Shown here piece after piece: positions 51,173-60,700 of a stretch of DNA of 64,000 nt. Origin of the DNA: Aestuariirhabdus sp049985285 (lineage in GTDB: Bacteria > Pseudomonadota > Gammaproteobacteria > Pseudomonadales > Aestuariirhabdaceae); the NCBI RefSeq assembly GCF_049985285.1, contig NZ_JBNIEU010000001.1, positions 496,001-560,000 on the forward strand, in the 5' to 3' direction. Below the pieces are notes generated by a model. The model did not search any database. It worked only from the letters and a program-made list of their open reading frames with translations, and was not told the origin of the DNA. Both the position numbers and the translations under genes were made by a program. Position 1 is the stretch's first letter. Each line of letters starts with the position of its first letter.

Positions 51173-51652
51173 ATGAACGCAATTGACCTAACTCCACTCT
51201 ATCGCAGCAGTGTCGGCTTTGATCGCTTAGGATCATTGATCAATCATGCATTGACTGCCGAATCCACTACCAGTGGATACCCTCCCTATAATATCGAAGT
51301 ACTTGATGAGAATCGCTATGCCATTACGTTGGCCGTTGCAGGGTTTTCTCAAGAGGAACTGGATATTCAGGTTGAAAAAGGCGTGTTGTCTGTAGCAGGT
51401 AATAAAGCTACTAAAGATGGGCGTCAATACCTTTATCAAGGCATTGCTAATCGCACGTTTGAGCGAAAGTTCAACCTTGCTGATTATGTTGAAGTAACCG
51501 GTGCTGATCTTTCTAATGGCTTGTTGACCATAAGCTTGAAGAAAGAAATTCCCGAAGCGATGAAGCCAAAATCCATTGCTATTAATCAAGATGGCAATGT
51601 ATTAGAGCATAAAGGTGAAGAGAAAAGCACTAAAGGCGATAAGGCTGCTTAG
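51173..51652 (+). CDS. Small heat-shock protein, IbpA type
   Basis: A 159-residue Hsp20 protein of the IbpA/IbpB branch: DLTPLYRSSVGFDRLGSL at the N-terminus, the alpha-crystallin domain from about YPPYNIEVLDEN to GLLTISLKKEIPE, and C-terminal SIAI as the IxI-like anchor. It should hold unfolding proteins for refolding by DnaK/ClpB in the cytoplasm. ATG at 51173 follows a strong GGAGG; 13 residues upstream in frame are not used. AT-rich codon use differs from the chromosome genes around. It is followed by a second Hsp20 gene 80 bp on. Confidence 0.93.
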   Translation: MNAIDLTPLYRSSVGFDRLGSLINHALTAESTTSGYPPYNIEVLDENRYAITLAVAGFSQEELDIQVEKGVLSVAGNKATKDGRQYLYQGIANRTFERKFNLADYVEVTGADLSNGLLTISLKKEIPEAMKPKSIAINQDGNVLEHKGEEKSTKGDKAA

Positions 51653-51659
51653 CGATGTT

Positions 51660-51683
51660 GAGGGTGCACGTATGTGCGCCCTC
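51660..51683 (+). terminator. Stem-loop between the two Hsp20 genes
   Basis: GAGGGTGCAC and GTGCGCCCTC form a 10-bp stem with one mismatch around a 4-base loop, followed by CTCTTAACCTT. It has no strong T-run, so it may be an attenuator or mRNA-processing site rather than a full terminator. Confidence 0.5.
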
Positions 51684-51731
51684 CTCTTAACCTTATAAGC
51701 GTTTTTCAACCTGACTTGTTGGAGGTGCCCC

Positions 51732-52349
51732 ATGGACATTGAAAAATTAAAACCTTGGAATTGGTTTAAGCATGAAGATGATTCTGCTCACCAAATTCCA
51801 GTATCGAAAAAAGATGCTCTTGGTGAAAGTTCATCACAGGGCAAGCAACTTGCCACCCCGCAGAATCAGGCAGTGGGTTCTTTAATGCAATTGCATAATG
51901 AAATGGACCGCCTGTTTGATGACGTGTGGCGCTCATTTGGCATGTCCTCGGGCTCAAGACTTGCGCGACCAACATCGATATTTAATAACAGCCTGTTTGA
52001 TCATTCCATCTTGGGTGATTATAGAGCGAATCTGGATGTATCAGGCAGTGAAAAAGAGTATGAGGTATCGATCGATCTGCCTGGACTGTCAGAAGACGAT
52101 ATTCAGATTGAACTGAATGGCAACACATTGGTTATTAAAGGACAGAAGGAGGAAAAAAACGAAAGTAAAGATAAACAGTACTATCGCGTAGAACGCAGTG
52201 TTGGGTCTTTTCAACGTACTTTGTCATTACCTGAAGATGCTGATAGGAATGAGATTTCAGCCAATATGAAAAATGGTTTGTTGGCTATTCAAATTCCACG
52301 TAAAGGATTGCCCAAAGACGATGTAAAACGTATTTCAATTTCATCGTAG
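51732..52349 (+). CDS. Small heat-shock protein, second type
   Basis: A 205-residue Hsp20 protein of a different branch from the first. The N-terminus MDIEKLKPWNWFKHEDD is characteristic of the Hsp20 found in transmissible heat-resistance loci. The crystallin domain runs from about YRANLDVSGSEKEYEV to NGLLAIQIPRKG, with C-terminal IxI RISIS. A long polar linker of about 60 residues precedes the domain. ATG follows GGAGGTGCCCC. It should complement the IbpA-like protein. Codon use is AT-richer than the flanking genome. Confidence 0.93.
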   Translation: MDIEKLKPWNWFKHEDDSAHQIPVSKKDALGESSSQGKQLATPQNQAVGSLMQLHNEMDRLFDDVWRSFGMSSGSRLARPTSIFNNSLFDHSILGDYRANLDVSGSEKEYEVSIDLPGLSEDDIQIELNGNTLVIKGQKEEKNESKDKQYYRVERSVGSFQRTLSLPEDADRNEISANMKNGLLAIQIPRKGLPKDDVKRISISS

Positions 52350-52368
52350 CTATAAGGGCTAAATTTAA

Positions 52369-52392
52369 GGGAGGAGGGAAAACCCTCCTCCC
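52369..52392 (+). terminator. Perfect 10-bp stem-loop before the Deg protease gene
   Basis: GGGAGGAGGG and CCCTCCTCCC flank AAAA; AATTT follows. It lies 36 bp upstream of the protease ATG. The stem is strong, but the T-tract is short, so it could reduce read-through or protect the mRNA. Confidence 0.6.
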
Positions 52393-52428
52393 AATTTCAG
52401 GTTAAAACGATTACGGAGGAAAGACATA

Positions 52429-53793
52429 ATGAAGCAAAAACTAGCTATTCCTTTCATTTTTATTCTTATGCTTGTGTTTGGGCAAGCGCAAGCTGCGTTG
52501 CCAAATGTGAACAGTGACGGGAAACCTTTTCCATCATTATCGCCAATGATTAAAGAAGTTCATCCTGCTGTAGTAAATATATCTACATTTTCTACACAGC
52601 AGTATAGCTACAACCCATTGTTGAACGATCCCTTTTTTAGACATTTTTTTAATATTCCGGAGCAACGACAGTTTCAGCAAACACCAAAAAAGAGGCAGCA
52701 AAGTGCTGGCTCGGGAGTGGTTGTTAATGCCAATGATGGTGTTGTCATGACCAATTATCATGTGATTAAAGGGGCTGATGAAGTTCAGGTTTCATTGGCC
52801 GATGGGCGGAGCTTTGAAGCAAAGGTATTAGGTGAGGATGCAGAGCTAGACATTGCCATTCTTAAAATAAAGGCCGATGACTTGGTTGAGGTGCAGATCG
52901 CTAACTCTGATGTTCTGGAAGTGGGAGACTTTGTTGTTGCAATCGGCAACCCCTTTGGTCTAGGACAAACTGTTACGACCGGTGTGGTCAGTGCATTGGG
53001 GCGAACTGGCTTAGGTATTGAAGGGTATGAAAATTTTATTCAAACCGACGCTTCTATAAATCCCGGTAATTCCGGTGGTGCGTTAGTCAATCTTGCGGGA
53101 GAGTTGGTCGGCATTAATACGGCCATCATTGCACCATCTGGAGGAAATGTAGGTATTGGCTTTGCTATTCCATCCAATATGGCCAAAGCCAGTATGGAGC
53201 AAATTATCGAGCATGGTGAAGTGAAACGTGGGCAAATCGGAATTGGCATTCAAGATATTACGCCCGACTTGCGTAAAGCTTTCGATATCAAGAATGGACA
53301 GGGAGGTGTTCTTGTAACGAATGTAATGGAAGACTCTCCAGCAGAAGATGCTGGGTTGAAATCAGGTGATGTAATTATTGCCGTGGATGGCAAAAAAACA
53401 GCATCGACAGGACAGCTTAGAAGCCAAATCGGTATGAGAGCAATAGGTGATAAAGTAACACTAGCGATATTGCGAGATGGTGATGAAGAGCGAATCAAGG
53501 TTAAAGTGGGTAAGGCTAGCTCTCTCGCACGTTTAACTGGAAAGCTTCATGAGTTGCTAGAAGGGGTTCAGTTTGAAAGTGAGCCAAATCAGGAAGGTGT
53601 GAGAGTTGCCAGTATCGCACCAAATAGCAGTGCGGCTTACAGTGGGTTAAGGCCGGGTGATGTTATTGTCGCTGCCAATAAGCGGCGAGTATATGACCTA
53701 GAGTCTTTGGAGAATGCTTTGTCTAGAAATAAATTCTCTGTGCTTTTACAGGTCAATAGAGGTGGTGATTCATTATTTATTGTTATTCGATAA
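52429..53793 (+). CDS. Periplasmic Deg serine protease (DegP/DegQ family)
   Basis: A 454-residue exported HtrA-family protease. Signal peptide residues 1-22 (ending AQA), then trypsin-like domain with the triad H111 (TNYHVI), D141 (AELDIAIL) and S215 (NPGNSGGAL), then two PDZ domains (from about residues 265 and 370). It degrades or refolds damaged envelope proteins. The long DegP LA loop is represented by the stretch with NPLLNDPFFRHFFNIPEQRQ. It has a SD GGAGG. It closes the heat-shock cassette and its codon use is like the Hsp20 genes. Confidence 0.94.
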   Translation: MKQKLAIPFIFILMLVFGQAQAALPNVNSDGKPFPSLSPMIKEVHPAVVNISTFSTQQYSYNPLLNDPFFRHFFNIPEQRQFQQTPKKRQQSAGSGVVVNANDGVVMTNYHVIKGADEVQVSLADGRSFEAKVLGEDAELDIAILKIKADDLVEVQIANSDVLEVGDFVVAIGNPFGLGQTVTTGVVSALGRTGLGIEGYENFIQTDASINPGNSGGALVNLAGELVGINTAIIAPSGGNVGIGFAIPSNMAKASMEQIIEHGEVKRGQIGIGIQDITPDLRKAFDIKNGQGGVLVTNVMEDSPAEDAGLKSGDVIIAVDGKKTASTGQLRSQIGMRAIGDKVTLAILRDGDEERIKVKVGKASSLARLTGKLHELLEGVQFESEPNQEGVRVASIAPNSSAAYSGLRPGDVIVAANKRRVYDLESLENALSRNKFSVLLQVNRGGDSLFIVIR

Positions 53794-53801
53794 AAGAAGT
53801 T

Positions 53802-53821
53802 GGTCAGCCCTTGGGCTGACC
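53802..53821 (+). terminator. Stem-loop after the Deg protease gene
   Basis: GGTCAGCCC/GGGCTGACC with a 2-base gap gives a strong stem just past the stop codon, but only weak T content follows. It ends the cassette transcript before the right 166-bp repeat. Confidence 0.65.
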
Positions 53822-53867
53822 TGCTAATACAATTGTTTTGATTGGCGGTAAATTTGGGGGAAAGGTC

Positions 53868-54033
53868 ACAGGCTAACGATCCGGGCGTCTCGAGAGGGCA
53901 TCCTGCCCTCACGAGCCAGCTCGACCTCCCTGTCTCGCCCCTTCGGGCCGCTTTCGGACCATTACCCCATTGCTTGCCGGCTGAGAGGGTTTAGGGGGGA
54001 GATGGCGGCGCCTTTATTGTAGCTCGACCCCGG
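53868..54033. repeat. 166-bp direct repeat, right copy
   Basis: Identical by eye to 49954-50119, in the same orientation; 3,748 bp lie between the copies. Left of it is AT-rich cassette sequence, right of it chromosomal-type sequence including another 34-bp repeat. Confidence 0.92.
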
Positions 54034-54066
54034 CTAACTCCCGATCTGCGCAAACCCAACCTCTCT

Positions 54067-54100
54067 GTCATGCTCGCGCAGGCGGGCATCCAGATTCACG
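54067..54100. repeat. 34-bp dispersed repeat, copy 3
   Basis: Same text as 49757-49790 and 50180-50213. Sits after the right 166-bp repeat, ahead of the spermidine-synthase-like gene end. Confidence 0.8.
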
Positions 54101-54151
54101 GGAAACACCATTTAAACGCCACAGCCCTGCAGGACGACTGCCGCCCGAGCC

Positions 54152-54874
54152 TCAGCCCTTGACGGCCACATACACCGTATTGGTGGACTCCTCGACCCGG
54201 TAGGGGTTGGGGAAACGCACGACATGGGATTGGCTGTTGCCGAACACCGACTCCAACAGTGCTACGAATTCTGCTTCGGGCGGGTCGTTGGACCAGAGCC
54301 CGAAGACGCCACCATCGTGCAGCTTGTCGGCCATCGCCTTGAGCCCAGCGACGGAGTAGAAAGTGCTGTTGCCGGGGTTGAGCCAGTGGCTGGGGGAGTG
54401 GTCGATATCCAGCAAAATTGCGTCCACCGGCGTGCAGCGGTCGCTGCCGTCGAAGCCCCGCTTTGGGTTGGTGGCTACATCGAAGAAATCGGCCAGTACC
54501 AGCTGGCAGCGATCATCGCCGGTCAGGGTCTCGCCCAACGGTACCAGATGGCGCTGGTGCCAGTCGATCACCGGCGCCATCACATCCACCACGCAGAGCG
54601 AGCGCAGCCGCGAATCCTCTAGCGCGGCCGCGGCGGTGTATCCCAACCCCAGCCCGCCGACCACCACATCCAGCGCATCGCCCTTAAGCGCCGCCAGCCC
54701 AAGCCGCGACAGCTGAATCTCCGCTTCGGTAAACAGGCTCGACATCAGCCACTCGTTGTTCAACATCACCTCATAGAGGAGTTCACCATCCAGGCGGGGT
54801 TCGGCGCGCTTGCGCAGGCTGATCTCCCCCAACGGGGTCTGCTGGAAATCCAGCTCTTCAAAGAGAAAGCTCAT
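54152..54874 (-). CDS. Spermidine-synthase-like SAM-fold protein
   Basis: A 240-residue protein resembling the spermidine synthase fold: MSFLFEELDFQQTPLGEISLRKR at the N-terminus, the nucleotide-binding LDVVVGGLGLGYTAAAAL, and LLDIDHSPSHWLNP near the catalytic region. The aspartates needed for putrescine aminopropyl transfer are not clearly present, so the activity may differ. Start at 54874 is uncertain; in-frame ATG at 54907 and GTG at 54910 also exist, and none has a good ribosome site. Substrate unknown. Confidence 0.78.
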   Translation of the reverse strand: MSFLFEELDFQQTPLGEISLRKRAEPRLDGELLYEVMLNNEWLMSSLFTEAEIQLSRLGLAALKGDALDVVVGGLGLGYTAAAALEDSRLRSLCVVDVMAPVIDWHQRHLVPLGETLTGDDRCQLVLADFFDVATNPKRGFDGSDRCTPVDAILLDIDHSPSHWLNPGNSTFYSVAGLKAMADKLHDGGVFGLWSNDPPEAEFVALLESVFGNSQSHVVRFPNPYRVEESTNTVYVAVKG

Positions 54875-55018
54875 GGGGGAATCACTCGTCGTCGCGCGGG
54901 AAAACATCACTCTAACACTATTTGAGAGGCTGAGAATAAATCCGCCATCGACTCGACGTACACTCTCGATGTTAAGGTTCTGATTTACCGACCCCTGAGC
55001 ACGGAGTCGCTTTAACGG

Positions 55019-55435
55019 TCAGATCTGGGGAGGATAGCGATCCACCTCACCGCAATCCCGGCAGCGCAGCGCATGATGGCCGGGCCAGAGAGGAAACTGC
55101 AGCGCGAGAAACATCATGAATGCCATCCGTTTGCCCGAAGTATAGGGTTCGAGGTGGGTACCACCGCAGTGGCGACAGGTTACCGCCGACGGCGAACTCG
55201 CCCAGGCCACAAGATCCGCTTCCTGAGAGAGATCCTCGGCCAGAATCGAGCGCGCACGCTCCACATCGGCGGGAGTCACCTGCACCTTCACCCCACCGAG
55301 TGCGTCAGAATAGAACCACTGCATATTGATGGTGTGCTCATCGGCCACGTAGGCATCGACTCCCTGCGCCTGCAAGCGCGACCGGGCGATCTGCGCTTCG
55401 TAGGGGAAGGAGTAGCTGGCGATCGTTACTAGCAT
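55019..55435 (-). CDS. DUF2007 protein with CxxC-type zinc ribbon
   Basis: A 138-residue protein. The N-terminal 65 residues are a DUF2007 domain (YSFPYEAQIARSRLQAQGVDAYVAD and GVKVQVTPADVERARSIL). The C-terminal part has a CRHCGG and CRDCGE pair, a likely zinc site flanking a hydrophobic stretch (MAFMMFLALQFPLW). DUF2007 is called putative signal-transducing in annotations, without known role. It is on the minus strand, divergent from dbpA with a short region. Confidence 0.82.
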   Translation of the reverse strand: MLVTIASYSFPYEAQIARSRLQAQGVDAYVADEHTINMQWFYSDALGGVKVQVTPADVERARSILAEDLSQEADLVAWASSPSAVTCRHCGGTHLEPYTSGKRMAFMMFLALQFPLWPGHHALRCRDCGEVDRYPPQI

Positions 55436-55543
55436 CGGAAAAGTCCTCCTCCCCCCAGTCTAGCAGCTTCGGTAATCCGCAATAAGGCTTTGTGTCCGAC
55501 TCTGCTACAATGCGCCCTCCCCCATTTCTGCTGTGAGCCCGCC

Positions 55544-56920
55544 GTGTCCGATACCGCCTTCTCCTCCCAGCCTTTACCGGCAACCCTGCTCGATACCCTG
55601 CAACAACTCGGTTACGAGCAGATGACCCCCATCCAGGCTCAGGCCATCCCCCGTGCCATCAAGGGTGAAGACCTGATCGCCCAGGCCAAGACCGGTAGCG
55701 GTAAAACAGCGGCCTTCGGTATTGGCCTGCTGCTGCGCCTGAAACCCGCCATGTTTCGCGTGCAGGCTCTGGTGCTGTGCCCGACCCGGGAACTCAGCAC
55801 CCAGGTCGCAACCGAACTGCGCCGACTGGCGCGTTTCCAGCAAAACCTGAAGATCGTCACCCTCTGCGGCGGCCAGCCCATCGGCCCCCAGATCGGCTCG
55901 TTGGAGCACGGTGCCCACGTAGTTGTAGGAACCCCGGGGCGCATCGAGGATCACCTGCGCAAGGGCACACTTCGCCTCGACGCGGTTAAAACGCTGGTGC
56001 TGGACGAAGCCGACCGCATGCTCGATATGGGCTTTATCGATGCCATCGAAAGCATCGTCGAACAGATACCGGGCCAACGCCAGACCCTGCTGTTTTCAGC
56101 CACCTATCCCGAACAGATTCGCGAGCTCAGCGCACGCTTCCAGCAGGACCCGGTGGAGATTAGCGTGGAGTCGGTGCACAGCAACAGCCAGATCCAGCAG
56201 CTGCGTTACCCGGCAGAGAACAAAGAGAAGAGTCCATTATTGATGAAGCTGCTGGGCCATCACCGCCCCGCTTCCTGCGTAGTGTTCTGCAACACAAAAC
56301 AGCAGTGCAAGGATGTCAGCGAATACCTGACACAACATGGTTTCAGTGCCGCCCCCCTGCACGGCGACATGGACCAGAAGGATCGCGATCAGGCCCTTAT
56401 TCAGTTTTCAAACGGCAGCTGCGCCACCCTGATCGCCACCGATGTTGCTGCCCGCGGACTCGACATCAGCGACCTGGCCGCCGTCATCAACTATGACCTG
56501 CCCCACAGCGCCGAAACCTACGTGCACCGTATCGGCCGCACCGGTCGCGCGGGGAAAGAGGGATTGGCCCTGAGCCTCTATGGCGAACGCGAGGGGCATA
56601 AGGTAAAAGCGATAGAAGATTACTTTAAGCAGCACCTGCCGGTCGGCGAGCTACACCAGCTGGAACAGTCCTACGCCCCCCTGACACCCGAGATGGTGAC
56701 CCTGTGCATCTCCGGTGGACGCAAGGACAAGATGCGACCTGGCGACATTCTCGGCGCCCTCACGGGGGAGGCGGGCATCGACGGCGGTGATGTTGGCAAG
56801 ATCAATATCCTCGACCGCGTCGCCTTTGTAGCCATTCGCCACAAGAGCGCGAAAAACGCCCTGGGTCGCCTGATTAACGGCAAAATCAAGGGACGCAAAT
56901 TCAAGGTGAGACCGCTTTAG
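55544..56920 (+). CDS. dbpA: ATP-dependent RNA helicase DbpA
   Basis: A 458-residue DEAD-box helicase. Q motif GYEQMTPIQAQAIP, Walker A AKTGSGKT, DEAD motif LVLDEADRML, SAT as LFSATYP, and HRIGRTGRAG are present. The C-terminal 75 residues (CISGGRKDKMRPGDILGALTG) form the DbpA RNA-binding domain that recognises hairpin 92 of 23S rRNA. It acts in 50S subunit assembly. GTG at 55544 gives the family N-terminus and length; upstream in-frame residues look untranslated. Confidence 0.95.
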   Translation: MSDTAFSSQPLPATLLDTLQQLGYEQMTPIQAQAIPRAIKGEDLIAQAKTGSGKTAAFGIGLLLRLKPAMFRVQALVLCPTRELSTQVATELRRLARFQQNLKIVTLCGGQPIGPQIGSLEHGAHVVVGTPGRIEDHLRKGTLRLDAVKTLVLDEADRMLDMGFIDAIESIVEQIPGQRQTLLFSATYPEQIRELSARFQQDPVEISVESVHSNSQIQQLRYPAENKEKSPLLMKLLGHHRPASCVVFCNTKQQCKDVSEYLTQHGFSAAPLHGDMDQKDRDQALIQFSNGSCATLIATDVAARGLDISDLAAVINYDLPHSAETYVHRIGRTGRAGKEGLALSLYGEREGHKVKAIEDYFKQHLPVGELHQLEQSYAPLTPEMVTLCISGGRKDKMRPGDILGALTGEAGIDGGDVGKINILDRVAFVAIRHKSAKNALGRLINGKIKGRKFKVRPL

Positions 56921-57016
56921 GCCTCCATGCCAATACCAAAGATCATTACGAGACCAAAGATCGTTACGAGGGTCGCGCGCCCGTCGATCCATGGCGTGCT
57001 CTGCGGACGTATTCGG

Positions 57017-57439
57017 CTACTGTTGCCAGTCTTTCTTACTACGCCCTGATTTGATGGCGCTGCGTTGGGATTTCTGATCGAGTCGACGCTTTTGGGAACC
57101 CCGCGTCGGCTTGGTAGCGATGCGCCGACGCTGAACCACGGCAGCTCCCTGTATTAGCTGCTGCAGCCGCAACAGGGCATCTTCACGGTTGCGCTCCTGG
57201 GTGCGATGCTGTTGCGCCTTGATCACCACCACCCCCTCCTTGGAGATGCGGCTGTCGCTCAAGGCCAGTAGGCGCTGCTTATAGAACTCCGGCAGCGACG
57301 ACGCGTTGATGTCGAAGCGCAGGTGCACCGCGCTCGACACCTTATTAACATTTTGGCCGCCCGCCCCCTGGGCACGCACGGCACTAATCTCCCACTCACT
57401 GTCGGCCAGCACTACCGCATTGGATATCTGCAGTGGCAT
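57017..57439 (-). CDS. arfB: Peptidyl-tRNA hydrolase ArfB (ribosome rescue)
   Basis: A 140-residue ArfB/YaeJ protein. The catalytic GGQ is at residues 27-29 in RAQGAGGQNVNKV, and the C-terminal basic tail (KPTRGSQKRRLDQKSQRSAIKSGR) inserts in the ribosomal mRNA channel. It releases peptides from ribosomes stalled on non-stop messages. ATG at 57439 is the family start; in-frame residues upstream are not conserved. It is on the minus strand next to the DUF1289 gene. Confidence 0.95.
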   Translation of the reverse strand: MPLQISNAVVLADSEWEISAVRAQGAGGQNVNKVSSAVHLRFDINASSLPEFYKQRLLALSDSRISKEGVVVIKAQQHRTQERNREDALLRLQQLIQGAAVVQRRRIATKPTRGSQKRRLDQKSQRSAIKSGRSKKDWQQ

Positions 57440-57446
57440 GGGAAAT

Positions 57447-57677
57447 TCAGGCTCGCTGGGCTTGCTTGATCGCCTGCAGGGCACTGTACTTCTTCAGTGC
57501 CTTGGCCTTGATCACATCAAGAAACGCTTCCGGATTGTCGTACTCCATCTGCGCCATAAAGTCGACCAGACCCTGTACCAGATCCTTACTCCCGTTAATC
57601 TCCTCTCGCGACCGCCCACAACCGCTACACACGGCTTCACCCTTGACGCACTCGCTGATACAGGGGGAAAACTTCAT
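57447..57677 (-). CDS. DUF1289 protein
   Basis: A 76-residue DUF1289 protein. Four cysteines at residues 6, 10, 17 and 20 (MKFSPCISECVKGEAVCSGCGRSREEI split) probably bind zinc. Family members are small and of unknown function. GGAG at seven bases supports ATG at 57677. A 98-residue reading from 57743 would overlap the MksB stop and adds non-family residues. It lies between the MksB gene and arfB. Confidence 0.83.
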   Translation of the reverse strand: MKFSPCISECVKGEAVCSGCGRSREEINGSKDLVQGLVDFMAQMEYDNPEAFLDVIKAKALKKYSALQAIKQAQRA

Positions 57678-57739
57678 ACTACGACTCCATCGTTGAACGG
57701 GCTGATGCCCTGCGGGGTGGGTCTTACCCACCAATTTAG

Positions 57740-60700
57740 TCAACTATTATACCCGACCGCTACCTCATCGCCAGAGGCAAGTACCGGGAGGGGGCGATCA
57801 CCCGCCGCGCGCTCCTCATCCCCAGCGGATTCGTCCGCCAACACCGTCTGCATAAAATCGAGCGCGGCCTGATGACGAATGGTGCGGCGGTGGTTTTCCC
57901 ATAGCACCTTGATCTTCTCCCGATTCAACTCCTTGCGATCGACGAATACCCGGGTGTTGAGCTGGCTGCCGCTCGCCGGCTGGTCGGTCGGCGCCTTGGC
58001 AAAGACAAACTGGTTACTTACCATATCCATAAAGGGACCCGAGGCCTTGGAGGGCATAATAAAGATCACCTGCAAGCCCAGGCTTTTCGTCAGGTATTCC
58101 AACACTGCCCGCGAGCGCGCCTCATCCATCTTGGAAAATGCTTCGTCTACCAACACCATCCGCAGATGGCTATTGCCCTGATTAAACTGCAGGGCCGAGG
58201 TGATCGCCGCCGCGCGGATAACATAGGCCGGCGTTTCCAGCTGACCTCCGCTGCCGGTACCGTATTGACTCAGGGCGATATCCGCCTTGCCCTCGATCTT
58301 TTTAACAATTTCGTAGCTGCGGTAGTTTCGATAGTCCGCAATTCGCTCCAGCTCTCGCAACGCTTTCTGGTCATCGTCGTCGAGCAACATACCGACCAGG
58401 CTGTCCCGCACTCGCTGCAATGGAGCGGGCAGCTCGCTGGCAAATAAACTGCCGCCGTCACCTACCGGAATCTGGCGAATCTCTTCGAAGAAGCGCCAGT
58501 ACTCTCTATATTCGGGAATCCACTGCCAGCGGAACTCATACACCTCTTGCTCGTGCCCGAAGCTGTGGTGCCGCAACTCGTCGTTGAGATCTTCAAGTAC
58601 CTGCTTGCCATCGCTAATGGACTGGTGAATAGCGCCACACAGGTGATCGATAAAGGTATCATCAAACTTACGTTTAAGAGAGCTAATGCGATCGCGCTTT
58701 TCAACCAGCACGTTGCCTTTGAGCTTATCGCTGACCCGTTCCAGGTCTCGGTGAATCTTGCTGATACTGGCAAAAAGCTGCGCGTCCGGCTCATCCGCTG
58801 CATCGATCATTAGATAGATCGCATCACCGGCCAGGCAATGCTGATTGTGCTCACGCACCTGCTGCACCAACTGGTTGCACCCATGGCGCAGCTCACGCAA
58901 AGCACCCTCACTCTCAAGCCGCAAACGCTCAACACTTGCCCCCTCTGCCTCACGATCGGCAGCGGCCAACAGCGCCTCCGGGTTGCACTCGGGCAGGTGG
59001 CGAGCCACCTCCATCAGGTCCGACTCGCGCTGGTCCACCGCCTCCAGATAGCGCTCCTGACGGTCGGCGAAGCGTTTCAGTGATTGCTCCACCTGTTCCA
59101 ACTGCTGCTGGTCTCGCCCCCTCAGTTCACGCTGGGCAAGGAGCTGCTGTTCGCACTCGCGTACTCGCTCCCGTAGCTCGGTGAGCTCCTGCTCGAGTTC
59201 GGAGTGATCATCAAGATCGAGTCCGGCGAGCTGGTGTTCCAACTCCGAAATTCCTCGCTGGTACTCGATCATCGCACCGATGCGGTCCGCCACCTGCAAT
59301 GGACGGATACGGGCCAACGACGCCAGTAACTGGTCCATGCGTTCATTGGCCTGGCGTGCCACCTCCACCTGTTGCTGCAGCTCTATCAATGCCTGCTGTT
59401 TGGCGGTCAGGGCTCGCTGGCGTGCCGCTTTACCAAACACCAGCTCGCTATCTTCCAGGTCACAACGCCACATACTGTAACTGCCCGACCCCATGCCGGC
59501 GGCAGTAACCCCACGGCGGGTATGGCGCAGCTGTTCGGCACTGCGTACCTGCTGCACGCTACCGTAGCTGGCGATCAGGTAATCCTTCACCACGGCATTT
59601 CCAAACTCCATCAGCTGGATGATGGAGTCGGGCGCCAGCTGCTGGCGCGCCGCGTCCTGCCGGGCCTTGCTGCCCTGAACCACCTTGGCACTGCTACGGC
59701 CTTTCATGCTGCGCACGATCTCGATCGCCCGCGCCTCATATTCCGGCTCTACAATCAGACCAAAACGGCTGCCCCCCAGATACCCCTCTATCACCGCTTG
59801 CCAGTCGCCATCCACCACCTCAACAAACTCGCACAGTACCTTGGGATCGGCCTCGGGGCATTGCTCGCGGATCGCCTGCAGGGCATCGGCGACCGCACGG
59901 GGATAGCGCACCTGCTGTGTATTTTGAAGGTTTCCAATATCCCGTTCGAGCTGCTTGCGCTGGTTGTTCAACCGCTGCCACTGCTCTTCACGCTGGCCAC
60001 TGTAACGCTGCAAACGCGGCAACGGCGAATCTTCGCCGACCAGCATCGCGGCCAACTGACCGTGTACTTTTTGCAACCTGCGCGCCTGTTGCAGCTGCGC
60101 CTCCAGTGGCGCCATATCGACCCAGTCCTGATGTTGCAGGCGAGTGTAATCAAGACCGTTACCACCGAGTTCCAATACCTGCTGCGCCTGCTCATACAAG
60201 CCGCCCAGTTCAAGCTGATCGCGCAACACTTTGTCGGACAGCACTTGCTGCTGCATCACCGCCGCATCCAGGTTGTCGTTGAGGAGGGAGTCTTCGCCCA
60301 TCAGCAGCAGTGCCTGTTCAACCAGCTGCTTTTGCTGCTGATCCAACGCCTGCTGAAGATCATCCTTCTGTTGCAGCACCGCGGTACCCATGCGGCGCGC
60401 TTCAAGCTGAATCAACTGCTGCTGCAACCGCTGTTGTTGCTGCTCGACGGTGCGCGCCTGCTGCTCGTTGTCACCCAGGGCATCTCGCAGGGATTGCTGG
60501 CGCTGCTTCTCCTTGAGGTATTGCGTCTGCACCTGCAGGTACTCCACCCGCGCTTCGGTGTAGCGCAGGGTGTTGCTGCGCACCCACTCTTGCAAATAGG
60601 TAGAACTCAGCAGTGCAGCCCCCTCCAGACGATCGATCTCCTGCTGGATGCGACGCGCGTCAGCTTCCATACCATTGATGGTTTTCATCATCGTGGAGAC

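Noticed and set aside
49617..54100. Insertion sequence or prophage carrying the heat-shock genes
   Set aside because: No transposase, integrase, terminal inverted repeats or attachment site with target duplication was recognised. The flanking repeats are long and direct, and resemble dispersed intergenic repeats.
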